From NCBI GenBank assembly GCA_018398815.1, contig CM031607.1, positions 79,785,985 through 79,849,984 of the forward strand: DNA of 64,000 nucleotides, given 5' to 3'. Source of the DNA: Conus ventricosus (Eukaryota; Mollusca; Gastropoda; Neogastropoda; Conidae). Position numbers and translations under genes: made by a program. Below are positions 26,201 through 37,819 of the stretch, piece by piece. The notes under the pieces were generated by a model, which worked only from the letters and a program-made list of their open reading frames with translations, ran no database searches and was not told the DNA's origin. How positions within the stretch are numbered: position 1 is the first letter of the stretch; each line of letters begins with the position of its first letter.

Positions 26201-27040
26201 TTTGAACCGGATTAAACGGCTGACTTCAGTTCACCGTATCCTTGGGTCAAAATGCAAGTTTGTAGGGTACATCACATGTTCCCCACTCATCCATCCAACT
26301 CAACACCAAAACATGTTGATACGGTGCCAGAAGTGGGACAGTCTAAGAATTCTGATCTTATTCGACGTTGACAGTGATAGTACAAGCCGGTAATAACCTT
26401 GTAAACAGAGATAGCGTCTACTTCCTTTTTTACCTGAAAACGGCCGCCACTTGCTCTACAACACTTTAGAAGAACGTCTTCCTTCAAGGCTGGTGGCGGC
26501 AGTCTGATGCCAGTCACTCACTGAGCGACCTGCGTGTCTGCCAGGGTTCTCAAATCGGCCAGTAATTGTTGGTGACGCTCAACACCATAATGTTTAATCT
26601 ACTCAACTAACCATACATCGTTAAGAAGCAGTGAGTTTGGGTTTTCACTGCTATATATGCTTGTGTATGATTATTTTTATTATTTTATACTTGGCGAAGC
26701 CATTACAGTCACAGCATACAGGCTACAATGCTAAGACATGATAGAGTCCAGAAATTGCGCCATGAATTTAGTGGAAATGGGCCTTTAAACTGCTTAGGCT
26801 ATGTAAGCTATTTTGTTACACCAGCTTATAAATCATTTAACGCCAAGAAATCTACACTTTCGATGTCGATTGGGCTGTGTAACAATTTAGCATTATTGAG
26901 TAGTTTTTTGTTGTTGTTGTTTGTTTTGTTCTTTTTTATTAATTTTTTTTTAATCACGATCATATCATCCATCGAGCAGTAGGTAGGTTTTTGCATGCAT
27001 ATCCCATGCATGTTTTCAATATTTCTACTAATAGGCCTAT

Positions 27041-27092
27041 ACATTTTCCACTAAACACATTTTCCACTAAAACACATTTTCCACTAAACACA
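27041..27092. repeat. Three-copy tandem repeat of ACATTTTCCACTAAAC
   Basis: The phrase ACATTTTCCACTAAAC recurs three times with a period of 18-19 bp. Confidence 0.85.
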
Positions 27093-27779
27093 ACGGTGCG
27101 CCACATGTTTACACATATACAACAATGAATACACACTGTAACATACATACACACTACTAGAAGGTTATAGGAATTTGGGATATGATCTCTGTGGAGACAT
27201 TTATTTTCAATAAGGAAATGTTTATCACCAGAAGTAAAATTGGAAAAAGAGACGTTCTATGACTCGAAGTAGGCTAAATATTTGAAGTAAGTTTCATGGT
27301 CGTATCTTTTCTGTCTTATTCATCCTTCTTCTAAACCCGTCCCTTCCCTCCTCCCACTCAATTTTCTTATTTTATCTCAGACTCACTCACTCTCTTCTTC
27401 TCTGTCTTACTCTCATTCTCAAACACAAATGTATCTGATTTTACACATTGTTTGTTTTGGTTCATGTCCAGTCATACTTTCTCTGTGACTCAATATATGA
27501 ATCAGAAAATATAACCAAAATAAGGTTTAAGGTGGGTATCATACTGATTATAGTGGAACTATGGGTTAAGAGGTAGAGCCTGGATGTGTGAAACACAGCG
27601 TTGACTAACAACATAAAGTAATCGTAATTGAAATTTCTGTTATGGATTTACAGCAGGCCCAGTCAATTTCATATTGATCAGATTTCATCAACAGTTTATG
27701 GTTAAAAAGTTCTATCTTGTATCTCATTTCTCATCTTTTTTTTTCCGGAAAGAGCTCAGTGTAGGAATTAGTTTGTCCA

Positions 27780-29405
27780 GTTGCATTAATACATATGAAA
27801 TTTTGCGCACAACAAATATAATAACAAAAGGTCAATCTTAAAGTTTTGATCAATACCAAGAATGATGATGCGTTCGTTTAAATCTACTTTATCTATATTG
27901 GAGCAATATGCTTTGAGATGGTTTTGAAACTCTTTCCAGAAGTTTTGTGTGTGAACGCATTCCCACAGACCATGCTTTATACTGCATTTTTCTCTTTAGC
28001 ACAAACTACAGCTGTTGCTTTGTACAATTCCCATTTCTCTCAAAACCATAATTGTCGCCAGTATACGATGGAGAACTCTAACCTGAAACCACCTGAGTTT
28101 TATCTCGTTAATTTTGACGATTTTTTTAAAAACAGCTTTTAATTTCCAATCTATCTCTATTTCAAAACTAGTTTCCCATTTTATTGCAACAGTGTGGTCT
28201 TTTTCTATCTTTATGAGCACGTCGTAGTATTTTCTTGAACCCCTTACATTTTCTGTTTAACATATGCTCACTCTGTCTTTTAGAATCTTCAATTTTTATT
28301 TTGGTCGTTTTCACGTATTTCTTAATGGAGATCATGCTACTTAAATATGTTAGTGGATTTAAGGTGATGTACTTTGAGCAGAAATCTTGGTGTGAAACTA
28401 CGTTACCGTAGTTATCAATCAAGTTACCAATATGGAATATTCCTATAGTCGTATATATATCTCAAAAGTGTCCTTCCAAAGTTTGTAGGTGTGCTTGTAT
28501 TTGGAGAAGAAATCAGGACCAAATAGCGTCCAGTTTTCTGCATCTTTAAAACAATGAACGAACACTTGTTTCCATTTATGATTACTGTTACGTAATTTTC
28601 GAACCCACGTTAATTTCAATGCATTCATATAGTAGTAAATATTTGGAATTCCCATTCCACCGTTACGTATATTTACTGACGTGTCTCTATTAATTCTATC
28701 ATGTTTATCGTTCCATATAAACTTAAAGCACTTTTTTTTTTAGATTTTCAATAAAGTTGTTGGAAGGGTTTGGAAGTAACAACAATAGATGAACTAGTTT
28801 CGCAGAACCATTGATTTTAGTACAGCAACCCTTCCAACGGGGGTTATTCATCGCTTCATCCAAATATTTAATAATATTTTTATTTCTTGGTATTTTTCAT
28901 CAAAATTCAGCTGCGCACAATCTTCCAGGTCATTAGCAAAATATATACCAAGTATTTTAAATTTTGGAGGATTCCAGTTGAATTTGAGGTGGGGCATGAA
29001 TTTGATATCACTGTTCATCTTTCTGCCTAGCCAAACAACAAACGTTTTCCCAACATTAAGCTGTAATCCCGATCTGTTTAGAAAATCTGTTAATACCTTG
29101 AAATTTAATTCAGATTTTCTGTCCCCATGTTGGAATAGTTCGGTGTCATCGGCAAATTGGGATATCTTATGTTCTGTTTGTCCTATTTGAATTCCTTTGA
29201 TGCTTGTGTTTTCTGGTATCATAATTGCTAAAATTTCAGCAGAGAGTATGAATAGATACGGTGAAATCGGGTCACCCTGTCGGCAGCCTCTTTTTATTTC
29301 CAACCTTGGAGACGATTCATCGTTTACTAGGACTGTTGATTTGATACTATAATAGAACGTTATTGAGTAGTTATTAGTTGGCGAGACATGTACAGGGAAC
29401 GTCAA
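27780..29405 (-). mobile_element. 5'-truncated L1/Tx1-type LINE (RT plus C-terminal zinc knuckle)
   Basis: The frame at 29405-28848 encodes an RT with RGCRQGDPISPYLFIL and the catalytic FADDTELF, then KTFVVWLGRK, typical of L1/Tx1-clade ORF2. Lower coordinates continue in other frames: MGIPNIYYYMNALKLTWVRK near 28.65 kb, then LRWFQVRVLHRIL near 28.1 kb. A CSLC...HSLWEC zinc-knuckle-like motif runs into QNFWKEF near 27.9 kb, matching the element's normal C-terminus. Several frameshifts separate these blocks and the endonuclease is missing, so the copy is inactive. Confidence 0.88.
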
Positions 29406-29574
29406 GTAACTGTAAGCCTCTGATCTGCAGAGGAATAAGTGTGCTCAATCTTTCATTGTCTGTCCATTTGAACTAAATATGTGTGTTGTAGTGGTGGCTT
29501 TTGCTTGGCAGGGTAGTATTAGTGTTATAACTTGAGTTTTATTATGTTTTATTTTTATCATTACACACACACAC

Positions 29575-29625
29575 ATACACGCGCGCGTGCGCGCACAACA
29601 CAGCACGCACGCAGCACGCTTGCAC
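29575..29625. repeat. AC/GC-rich alternating tract
   Basis: Alternating purine-pyrimidine CACACA and CGCGCG blocks, prone to Z-DNA. Confidence 0.85.
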
Positions 29626-29766
29626 ACACACAAACAGCACAGCTCACACTGTCTATTAATAATTTAAATCGGGTTTAATTCGAATGTCTGTAGGAACTGG
29701 ATGTAATTTGGGCAGGGATTCAACGGAGGTGGTGGAGTTGTGGGAAGGAGAGAAGTGAAAGATGAA

Positions 29767-29791
29767 GGGGGGGGGGGGGGGGGGGGGGGGG
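29767..29791. repeat. Poly-G run (25 bases)
   Basis: Uninterrupted G homopolymer; its length in the assembly is unlikely to be exact. Confidence 0.95.
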
Positions 29792-30025
29792 CAAGTGGAA
29801 TAGATAGGAGATAGGAGGAAAAGGGGCGGCGGAGAGGTTTGTTATCTAGCTGAAAGAATGACAAAGAAAGAATGATAAAAAGCAGCACTATTACAGAACG
29901 TCATTCCTAAACGGTTTTTAACTACAAAGATGACTGTCAGTTTATTACAGTCCAACAAAGTCAGGCCAAATCAAATAACATACTGATAAAGTGAACCAAA
30001 AGAAAGAAGATAATTCGTCACACAA

Positions 30026-30075
30026 CACACACACACACACACGCAAGCACGCACACACGCACGCGACACGCACGC

Positions 30076-30141
<66 letters not shown>

Positions 30142-30156
30142 GCGCGCGCGCACGCA
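30026..30156. repeat. (AC)n / (GC)n compound microsatellite
   Basis: AC dinucleotides interrupted by CGCACG, ending in GTGCGCGCGCGCGCGCACG. It lies about 110 bp past the stop codon of the receptor gene, possibly in its 3' UTR. Confidence 0.95.
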
Positions 30157-30266
30157 CATACAAAAGAGTCCCTCATTTCTGACAAGAACAATGCCTATCT
30201 CTGCACAAATACAGAGCGAAATAAAATGAACATTAAGAGCCAAACATTTGTTCGAGCAGTTTGCTA

Positions 30267-32293
30267 TCATCTTTTATTAGCATTGAGCCATTTCAACAAA
30301 CTGGCCTCTTTGGCTTTCCGCCTTTGCTCCATGATGAGGTTGAAGGTGTAGAGGAAAGGGTTGATGACAGAGTTGACCGGAAGGACAAGGATGGCCAGGG
30401 CCACGTTGACTTCCCCTGAGATTGGCACACCCTGACGGGCCAGCAAGCCCAGAAGCCCGATGGGAAACCAGCACAGAAAGTCAGAGACAGCGATGGTGAT
30501 CAAACGACGAGCGATATTCAGGTCCTGAGACTGTCGGCCGGTGTCTGAAGCTGCCATGGTGTTGGACCTGATGGTTAAATAGATCAGACCTTGACCAACA
30601 GCAATCAGTATAAAAAGGACAAAGTTGAGGACGATCATGATGCCGAAAGCATAGTCATCCCCCTGAAACTCTTTCCGTGGCACAGGCAGTGGTATGCAGA
30701 TGCCAACCTGGTTATAGAACTCCTGAAAGGGAGAGTGGGGGAACAAGGGCACTGAGGCCAGAAAGAGACTGACTGACCACAATGCCATGCTCAACAGTAT
30801 GGCAGCATTGCGATGGAAGCGCAGCTGACTAAAAGGAAAGCGTAGTACCAAGAAACGATCCAGTGTAATGAGACAGATCATGAAGACAGACACCTGACAG
30901 GACAGCAGAGACAGAAAACCAGCCACCATGCATGAGGCACTGTGTCTCCAGCGCGTGTCTTTCCACAGATAAGAACCCAGGTACATACGATCAGCCACTC
31001 CAATGATGGACAAGTACACCCCCATCAAGAAATCTGCAATGCAGAGATTGGTGACAAACACGTGAAATCCGGACTTTTCTTTTTTTCCTCGAATCAAACG
31101 GAAGAGAAAAGTTGCTAGGTTGCCAACTAAAGCCATGACAGCAGAAAGACACAGGAACACACGGTAAGTGTTAGAATGAAGGAGGGCTTCACACGAGGAT
31201 ACCTCATCGAAAGGAACATAGCAGTCATTAAGATTGAATTCCTGAGGAAGCGTTGCTTCACAACAAATCTTGAAATTGTCAGCGTACTCAGTGTGCAAAT
31301 GAGCGAGATCTCTTAACATCTTCTCTGGGAACTGAGAAAGCTGACAGCCTTTAATGTCCAACACCTGTAAATCGTTGAATGCATTAAAACCACCTGTACT
31401 AATTTCATTCACTTCACAACCAGACAAATTAACCACTTTCAAACCAACAAAGTGGCTTAGCTCATCTATATGTAAAACTGGGATATCGATGAATGATAGA
31501 TCCAGATGGTGCAGAGATGTAATCGTTAGGTTTGTTGGAATGCTTTGAAACATAAGGGCGGAAGGATTTCCGGAAAGAAACAGTGCCTTCAGTCGAGGGA
31601 ATTGCTTAAACTGGCTTATCTCAAACCTTTGTATGAAGTTATTACTCAGATCGAGGCTTTTCAGATTACTGAAGACAGCATTGCCAAGCCTAGACAATTC
31701 ACAGTGGGCAAGGCCCAAATGAATCAACGATAATTGATTTGAAAAATCCAATAAGGCCATACCACTGTTCTTGGCGTCTACATAACGTAAGTTAGAAAAC
31801 GAATCAAGTGAAAACTTCTGTCTACATATGAAGGCCAGTCCCCAGCACTGACACTGCGTGGACACGTCACATCACACCACAGCTCATCATCACGCTGTGG
31901 ACACTGGACCATGCCATCACACACATGACTGGAATGGAGACAGACAGAAGAACTCCGACATCGGTAAAACCCTGGACACAAGTTGTTCATGTTACAGCCA
32001 TTTTCATCCTCCCATCCAGGACAGTCATTGATTCCATTGCATCGAACGTAGACAGGAAGGCAAAACTTGTCGCTGAGGCACCAGAAATGTGTGTGTGGAC
32101 ATGGCTGATCATAGAGAGACTCGACCTTGTACATCCCTTTTCCATCCAGAGTGACCATGAAAGGAGGAGCGGGCGGAAAGACGATCAGAGCTGCGTTCAG
32201 TGAGGGATCCAGCTGACTGTCCGTACACTGCATCTCATCAGCACCGTTCAGACAGTCGTAAACTCCATCACATTCCTCTTTTTGGTGGTAACA
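30267..32293 (-). CDS. Terminal exon of a GRL101-like LDLa/LRR 7-TM receptor
   Basis: The acceptor CTGTAG ends at 32294. The exon first encodes the end of one LDLa repeat (CDGVYDCLNGADEMQC) and two full LDLa repeats (CNGINDCPGWEDENGC; CDGMVQCPQRDDELWC). About five leucine-rich repeats follow (LKSLDLSNNFIQRF, LKVVNLSGCEV, LQVLDIKGCQL) and an LRR cap (KICCEATLP...CEALL). A rhodopsin-family 7TM domain comes next: TM1 GNLATFLF, TM2 NLCIADFLMGVYL, TM3 ending ITLDRFLVLRF, TM6 DFLCWFPIGLLG, TM7 NSVINPFLYTF. DRF replaces DRY and NPFLY replaces NPxxY, typical of the relaxin/GRL101 receptor group. It ends in MEQRRKAKE and a short tail. One base appears missing near 31857, between the last LDLa and the LRR cap; the rest is intact. 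Ligand unknown. The start exon is not in this exon. Confidence 0.92.
30273..30278 (-). promoter_or_regulatory. AATAAA hexamer overlapping the last codons of the receptor gene
   Basis: AATAAA on the minus strand encodes Asn-Lys four bases before the TGA stop. It could act as a poly(A) signal with cleavage just past the stop, but the match may be chance. Confidence 0.2.
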
Positions 32294-32799
32294 CTACAGA
32301 AAGAATCAACACAAAAGTATCAACTTGGTGCACCACATGCTGTGAAAGAAAACAAACAGATACTAAGGTTTACAGAACAATGCTACAGGGCAGGAATCAT
32401 CATGATTCTTACATGGTAAGGGCAGGAATCAACATTATTCTTATGTAACGAACAGTGATCGAACATGTCACAAAACAACTGCACCTTCAGCAAGTTTGGA
32501 AGAAGGAAAAAGACTGAAAAAGTTTGCTGTCAATGTTTTGTTTTGTCGTTCTTATGTATATCGGTCTTTCCACATGTTCCTGAAACAAAGTTCATTTTTA
32601 TTTATTTTTCTTTTTTCCCATGAGCGTTCTAAAGTTTCTTGTGTGTTAGTGGGTAGGATAATGTCGGTTTACGTGAAGACTGGCCGTTTTACTCTTCCCT
32701 CACTCCTCCAGGACTTCCTCTGGTATCCCAACCCCCTCATTTCTTACCTTCTCCTTCACGCACATACATGCACACATATAGAAATGAAAATGTATTTAC

Positions 32800-34030
32800 T
32801 TACATTCTGTTCATAGACTTTGAGAAAGCCTTTGATGCAATTAATCCTTTGTTGTTGCGTAAACTGGAATTCTATAAACTATTGCCAATCATTTTTTTTT
32901 TTGTCTCATGTGATCTTTTCAGTCTGATAGAAAACAATCATATACGGTAAATAATCAAACATGAGAACTTATGTCAGTTAGATATGGAATACCACAGGGA
33001 TCTATCTTAGGACCCCTTTTGTTCTCCATATATGTAAACGACTTACCTTGCTTTCCCAAAGGTAATTGTGAAATGTTTTCAGATGAAACATTTAGTCATT
33101 CAAAAGATTCGGATGCCTGTAAACGTAGAAATAAATATCAAGATGGCATTGAAAGACTTGTAAATTGGACCCAGCTAAACCACATGTCCATAAAACAAAA
33201 CAAAACATAAACAAACAAACAAAAAAAGAAAAACCATCAAAGTGTATGTATGTATACTCGCGACAGAAAAAGACAATGAATTATCTCATAATTCGAGCCA
33301 TTATTTGTATCTGATAATAAAACAAGAAGTTGACTCGCATAAAATACTGGGCGTCACTATTGACAGAGATTTATCTTGGACTGATTACACCACATCCCCA
33401 GGTAAATATCTTTCCAACAAAATATGTTAGGTGAATAAAAGATTTAAAAAAAAATAAAAAAATTTCTTGATATATGTGTACGGAAGGATTTCTCTGGTGC
33501 TCATATTCTATCAATTATGGATTGTGCTTCATTCTCACGGGACAGCTGTAGTGACACAAGTTTAAAACTGATTTCCCGTAGTGTAAAAGAGCAATGAAAT
33601 AAGCGTTGTTGAAATCAAGGTCTCTGACCGCTGAGGGTCATAAGCAACTCAAACTTTTAACTCTCCATGGTAGGGTTATCCTAATCAACTCAGTATGCAT
33701 GCATAATGTTATGAATGGAAATGCACCTAAAAGATTAGGGAAAAAAAACTTTCAAAATAAATTGTTACAAACATAAACACTCAATATTGTTTTTCAGACC
33801 TAAAACTAATTTATACACATCCAGAAAGTTGGACACTGAGGTTGTTTGTGGAACAGTTTGCCAATAACGCTGACAAATATCAAAAGTGAACTCCAAATCA
33901 CGGAACAAAAAATGTTCATCTAGCGAGAAACCGAATATTCAGTGCAACACTTAGATCATTGATGTTTCCTTCATATCTTACTTTCCATTTATTTCATTTA
34001 TTTGTGCTTTTATTATTCGTTCATCCACAT
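32800..34030 (+). mobile_element. Decayed non-LTR retrotransposon (Jockey/CR1-like RT) in the receptor intron, antisense to the gene
   Basis: FIDFEKAFDAINPLLLRKL (near 32812) and YGIPQGSILGPLLFSIYVND (near 32980) are RT motifs. The catalytic aspartate block is degraded to a SDETFSHS form. HKILGVTIDRDLSW (near 33330) is the usual later RT block. Beyond this, stop-containing sequence up to about 34.0 kb resembles the thumb/C-terminal region. Frames are broken and the endonuclease is absent. Confidence 0.85.
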
Positions 34031-34119
34031 TTTCATTCATGTATTTTTTTTTAAATATTCAATCTATTTATCCCTTTTTTGCCTTCTCTTTGTTCATCTA
34101 TTTCAGCAATGATGTGCAG

Positions 34120-34149
34120 AAATATATATATATATATATATATATATTT

Positions 34150-34205
<56 letters not shown>
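34120..34205. repeat. (TA)n-(TG)n compound microsatellite
   Basis: AT tract interrupted once by TTTT, followed by TG dinucleotides. Confidence 0.95.
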
Positions 34206-34210
<5 letters not shown>

Positions 34211-34497
34211 TGATACATGTTTACTGGTATACATTGTGATGCCACATAGGCCTATGTAAGAGTGAGCGATGGTACTGAAATGAGTGAAGGTTTACAGATT
34301 CCTTGTCCTCGTTCATTGTGTAGATATTGCTCCACATATTCTTTATTCGGATGTGTTTGCATATCGTTTTTAGTTTCGTACTGTTCATTTTGTTTTATTT
34401 TTGCAGATATCATGTTTTGATGGGGGAAAAAACAACAGCAACAGATTCTGCTTATTCAATGTGCAATCTTTAAAAAAGTTCGACTTTGACTGTGACT

Positions 34498-34566
34498 GTC
34501 ACACACACACACACACACCCACACACACACACACACGCACACCACACACACACACACACACACACT
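34498..34566. repeat. (AC)n microsatellite
   Basis: AC tract with a few single interruptions (CCC, GCAC, ACC). Confidence 0.95.
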
Positions 34567-34599
34567 AATGGAAACACACGCGCGCGTGGTCAAAAGGTG

Positions 34600-35400
34600 A
34601 AAATCGTGGTAAGGCATGCGTAGTTCTAAAAGGGTTTTTTTCATTACTCTTGTGTGTTCCAGCCCTCAGATCTGTGGTATTTGACAGGATTGTGAGCTTT
34701 GAGTTTCAAATCTGTGAAGGGATAGGTGAACTGAACAATTCTGTGGTTGTGGTAATCTTGGTAAGATGATGGGCTACCTCACTGTCTCGAATGCCAGCAT
34801 GACTGAGAATCCAATCGAGAACAATGTCGTAACCATCAGATTTCAGAGAAGCGTTAAGTCTGAAAAGTTCATGAGTTCAGGGTGGTTTAGTTATGGCCAG
34901 CAATGGCCTCCACAGCAGAAAGGTCGAAAGAGAGCGGTAAATTTCTTAGATCCAGATTGGTAGACACCTTCTTTGACGAGATCAAGTGTGTAAGTTCAGC
35001 AGTGTAGGTGCTGAACTGTGAAATAGAATGCGTTTTGAATATTCTTGATTTGGAACACTTGATCAATAAGCAGCAGACGTATCTCGCTCGTTAGACTGGG
35101 AATCGTCAGAAAACACTCTTCGAAAGGATGGAAGTGTTAAACAGTTCGGCATGGCAAGGACGGCCTTGTATGCATAGAGCTGGTGGAATCCTTTTGCGAA
35201 AAAAAAGCAGCAAGATCAAAGCAAACATCTTGTATTAAAAAGGATCACTATGGATGTCTGAAAATCTGGAAAGATCACAAAGAATCAAAGTTCAGTGTCA
35301 GTGATTTTAAAATGGGAACAGTGTGTATTCCTGAGGGCAGAATAGAGCCGGGTTGTTTTTCAAATTTCTTGCGGAAGTTTAGGTGAAAAAGCAGCGAGAT
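34600..35400 (-). mobile_element. Degenerate RNase H fragment of a non-LTR retrotransposon
   Basis: On the minus strand around 34.75-34.87 kb a frame reads SDGYDIVLDWILSHAGIRDS followed by EVAHHL. This matches the end of the RNase H domain in RNH-bearing LINEs (I/Jockey-like: W-hydrophobic-SH-x-G-I/V-x-G/D-N/S-E). Flanking frames are broken and ill-defined, so the limits are approximate. Confidence 0.5.
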
Positions 35401-35837
35401 TCTTGGGTTCAGAGAGCAGTTCAAATGTCAGTTTAGAATAAACTTTAGGATCTGGTCAGTGAGGTATGTTCTCCCCATTCAAATTTAGATGATGACTTAC
35501 ATTTGGAAGAATTAAGGACTGAAGATCGACTTGGTACCTGAGAGAGAAGAACTGAGAGCAAGATGTCTATCAGAGTAAGGCCTTTACAACTCTGTGAACA
35601 GCTGACCACTATGTTTCAGGATATAATCAAACATTCCAAATTACAGTCATTGTCTGTTCATTTTACAGATGTGAAAATGTAATCATTCAGATTGTTTCTT
35701 TCTATCATGTTCAACAAAATAGAAATCATAGACAGCATATGACCAGAATGGTTTCTTCCCCAATTAGTTGCTCTCAGACTGTCATGGTCACCCAGGGAAA
35801 AATCAAATTTACTATCTGTGACAAGATTGTGAAAATC

Positions 35838-36290
35838 CACTATTGCATTGCTTCCCTGACTCCTATTATAAAACAACAAGAAAATTACTGCATTATTTCC
35901 TTGATCCCTTTTGTTGAAGAAACCCATTATTGCATTACATCCTTGATCCCCATCATAAAACACATTTGTGCAATACTTGCTTGACCCCTTTTGTAAAAAG
36001 CCTTCATTGCATTACGTCCTTGACCGCTTTTGTAAAATCACATTATTGAATTCCTTCCTTGACCTTTGTTGTAAAACTCATTCTTTCATAACTTCCTTAA
36101 CCAACATTGTAAAAACTCATTATTGCATGAGTTCCTTGACCCCTATTGTAAAAACCCATCATTGAATTTCTTAATTGACCCTACACCCTTGATTGCATGA
36201 CTTCCTTGACTGCTATTGTAAAAAAAAACCTTTGTTGGATGACTTCCTTGACCGCTACTGTAAAACCCTTTGATTGCATGACTTCCTCGA
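35838..36290. repeat. Degenerate minisatellite, period about 38-46 bp, about 10-11 units
   Basis: Units of the form CATTATTGCATGACTTCCTT then GACCCCTATTGTAAAAC recur with variable spacing and many substitutions. The array lies in the receptor intron and is repeated with noise at about 51815-52265. Confidence 0.85.
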
Positions 36291-37148
36291 CCCCTGGCTT
36301 TTTTCCTCATATGAGACCAAGCTGTCCTCTGAGATTTTGAACTCGTCAGAGAAATCCCCCTCCCCTCTACCTCTTCTGTCCTTTTTAGCTACATTTTAGC
36401 CTTTGCTATCCCCGTTTGATACTTACAAAAGTAACAGTGAATGACAACAGAAGAATGCAGTTTTGGCTGCAGACAAACGATAGAATTTTGCTTCTCATAC
36501 AGTAAAAGATGAGATCCGACTTGTTCTCAATCAGGTATTGGTTTTCAGTATGAAGGGCACACACCTCTTCCATCATGTTATTCACTCCAGTTCATAGTGT
36601 AGAATTCTGGTCACCGAGTGCCCTGACCACTTTTTACATGAAAGGGAACTTTCTTAGCATGCAGAGCTCAAGGTCTGTATCATGACCATGATGTCAGAGA
36701 GCGCGGGTTACCCTGAAGTAGGAGTCGACTGTTCGGTTTTCTTGTTCACCAGTTCTGTCCAGAGAGTCTTGCAGCTACTGATGCCAGCAATTCTGGTCTG
36801 CTGTTTGTTGTCAGTCCTGGGGGCTGGGGATTTGCTCCACGTCCATACAACTTGAAAGAGGACTGCCTAAAACACGAGGTGAAAGAGGGGAGGTGTGTAG
36901 AGATACTGTCTGCCCAGATATTTGTTGACAGCACAGAAAATGACTTTTATCGGCTCTCCTTTACATAAAAGTTATGGAAACTGTCACGAGGCAATCAGAC
37001 ACATGAGACCGAGAGATGATCGATGGCTAGTCACGCACCCTCTTCGCAAGTTGCAGTGTCAATATTTCTTTGTGCCGGAGGCGAAAAGGGTTGGAGCTTC
37101 TAACATGCAGTGAGTGCTTGCCAGCTGAAAACGCCTTCCAGCCCCATC

Positions 37149-37149
<1 letters not shown>

Positions 37150-37209
<60 letters not shown>

Positions 37210-37210
37210 T

Positions 37211-37280
<70 letters not shown>

Positions 37281-37296
37281 ACGCGCGCGCGCGTGC

Positions 37297-37388
<92 letters not shown>
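37150..37388. repeat. 240-bp (GT)n / (CG)n / (GA)n compound microsatellite
   Basis: Near-continuous alternating GT with a central GCACGCGCGCGCGCGTGCG block, then a pure GA tract. It starts about 40 bp past the donor of the lectin exon (on the minus strand, 37428 downward). Confidence 0.97.
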
Positions 37389-37390
<2 letters not shown>

Positions 37391-37428
37391 TACACGTGCA
37401 CGAATCCGATAGCAACATATATACTCAC

Positions 37429-37819
37429 AAAGGATTCAGCTGATGCGTAGTGAGTCCCACATGAAGGTTTGGAGACAAGAGATGCTTTTTCATTAGCTCT
37501 GTCATCTGTCGCCATCGTTTTTCAGAGCGAAAGGAAGACAGAGAACCACCAGATCTCATGCAGAAATCTTTTGCGTCATAATACGTTGGAAATCCACTTA
37601 GTTGTGTATGCGAGGAAGTAAAGTACGATATCACATAGCAAGAACTCTCGACAACAAACCCTGGTTTGATCGGCACAGTTCATATCCGCAATCCATTTCA
37701 TCTTCCGCATCTATACACTGTGTCATCAAGTTACAGGCCAGATGAGGCCGAAAATCAGGCCAGTTAGGCACAGAACAGTTCCACCGTTCACCTGTGAGTT
37801 TCGTTGGCATTTTCGACTT
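37429..37819 (-). CDS. Upstream exon of the receptor gene: WNCSVP module plus N-terminal half of a C-type lectin domain
   Basis: The acceptor TTTTTGACAG ends at 37820; the donor GTGAGT starts at 37428. The first part contains GERWNCSVPNWPDFRPHLAC, then QCIDAEDEMDC, an LDLa-like acidic end; this resembles the module preceding lectin domains in gastropod receptor-like proteins. The second part contains SSCYVISYF, YYDAKDFCMRSGGSLSSFRS and NLHVGL, matching the first half of a CTLD (Cys-Tyr start, A-x-x-FC, GG-x-L, NLHVGL). One frame shift separates the parts near 37667; the noisy second copy has an extra base there that restores frame. Assignment to the GRL101-like gene rests on strand, 5-kb spacing and matching domain logic. 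The second CTLD half was not found. Confidence 0.72.

Larger units (their letters stand above)
23061..27779. other. Intergenic AT-rich region without recognised genes
   Basis: Contains a (GT)n tract at 23219-23272, (CTT)n near 23418-23432 and a three-unit tandem repeat at 27041-27092. Several short ORFs exist on both strands, but none shows a domain or splice support. Four copies of the palindrome TAGGCCTA fall here. Confidence 0.5.

Noticed and set aside
37027..37515. Thr/His- or Cys/Val-repeat ORFs
   Set aside because: Translations of the 240-bp GT/GA microsatellite in several frames.
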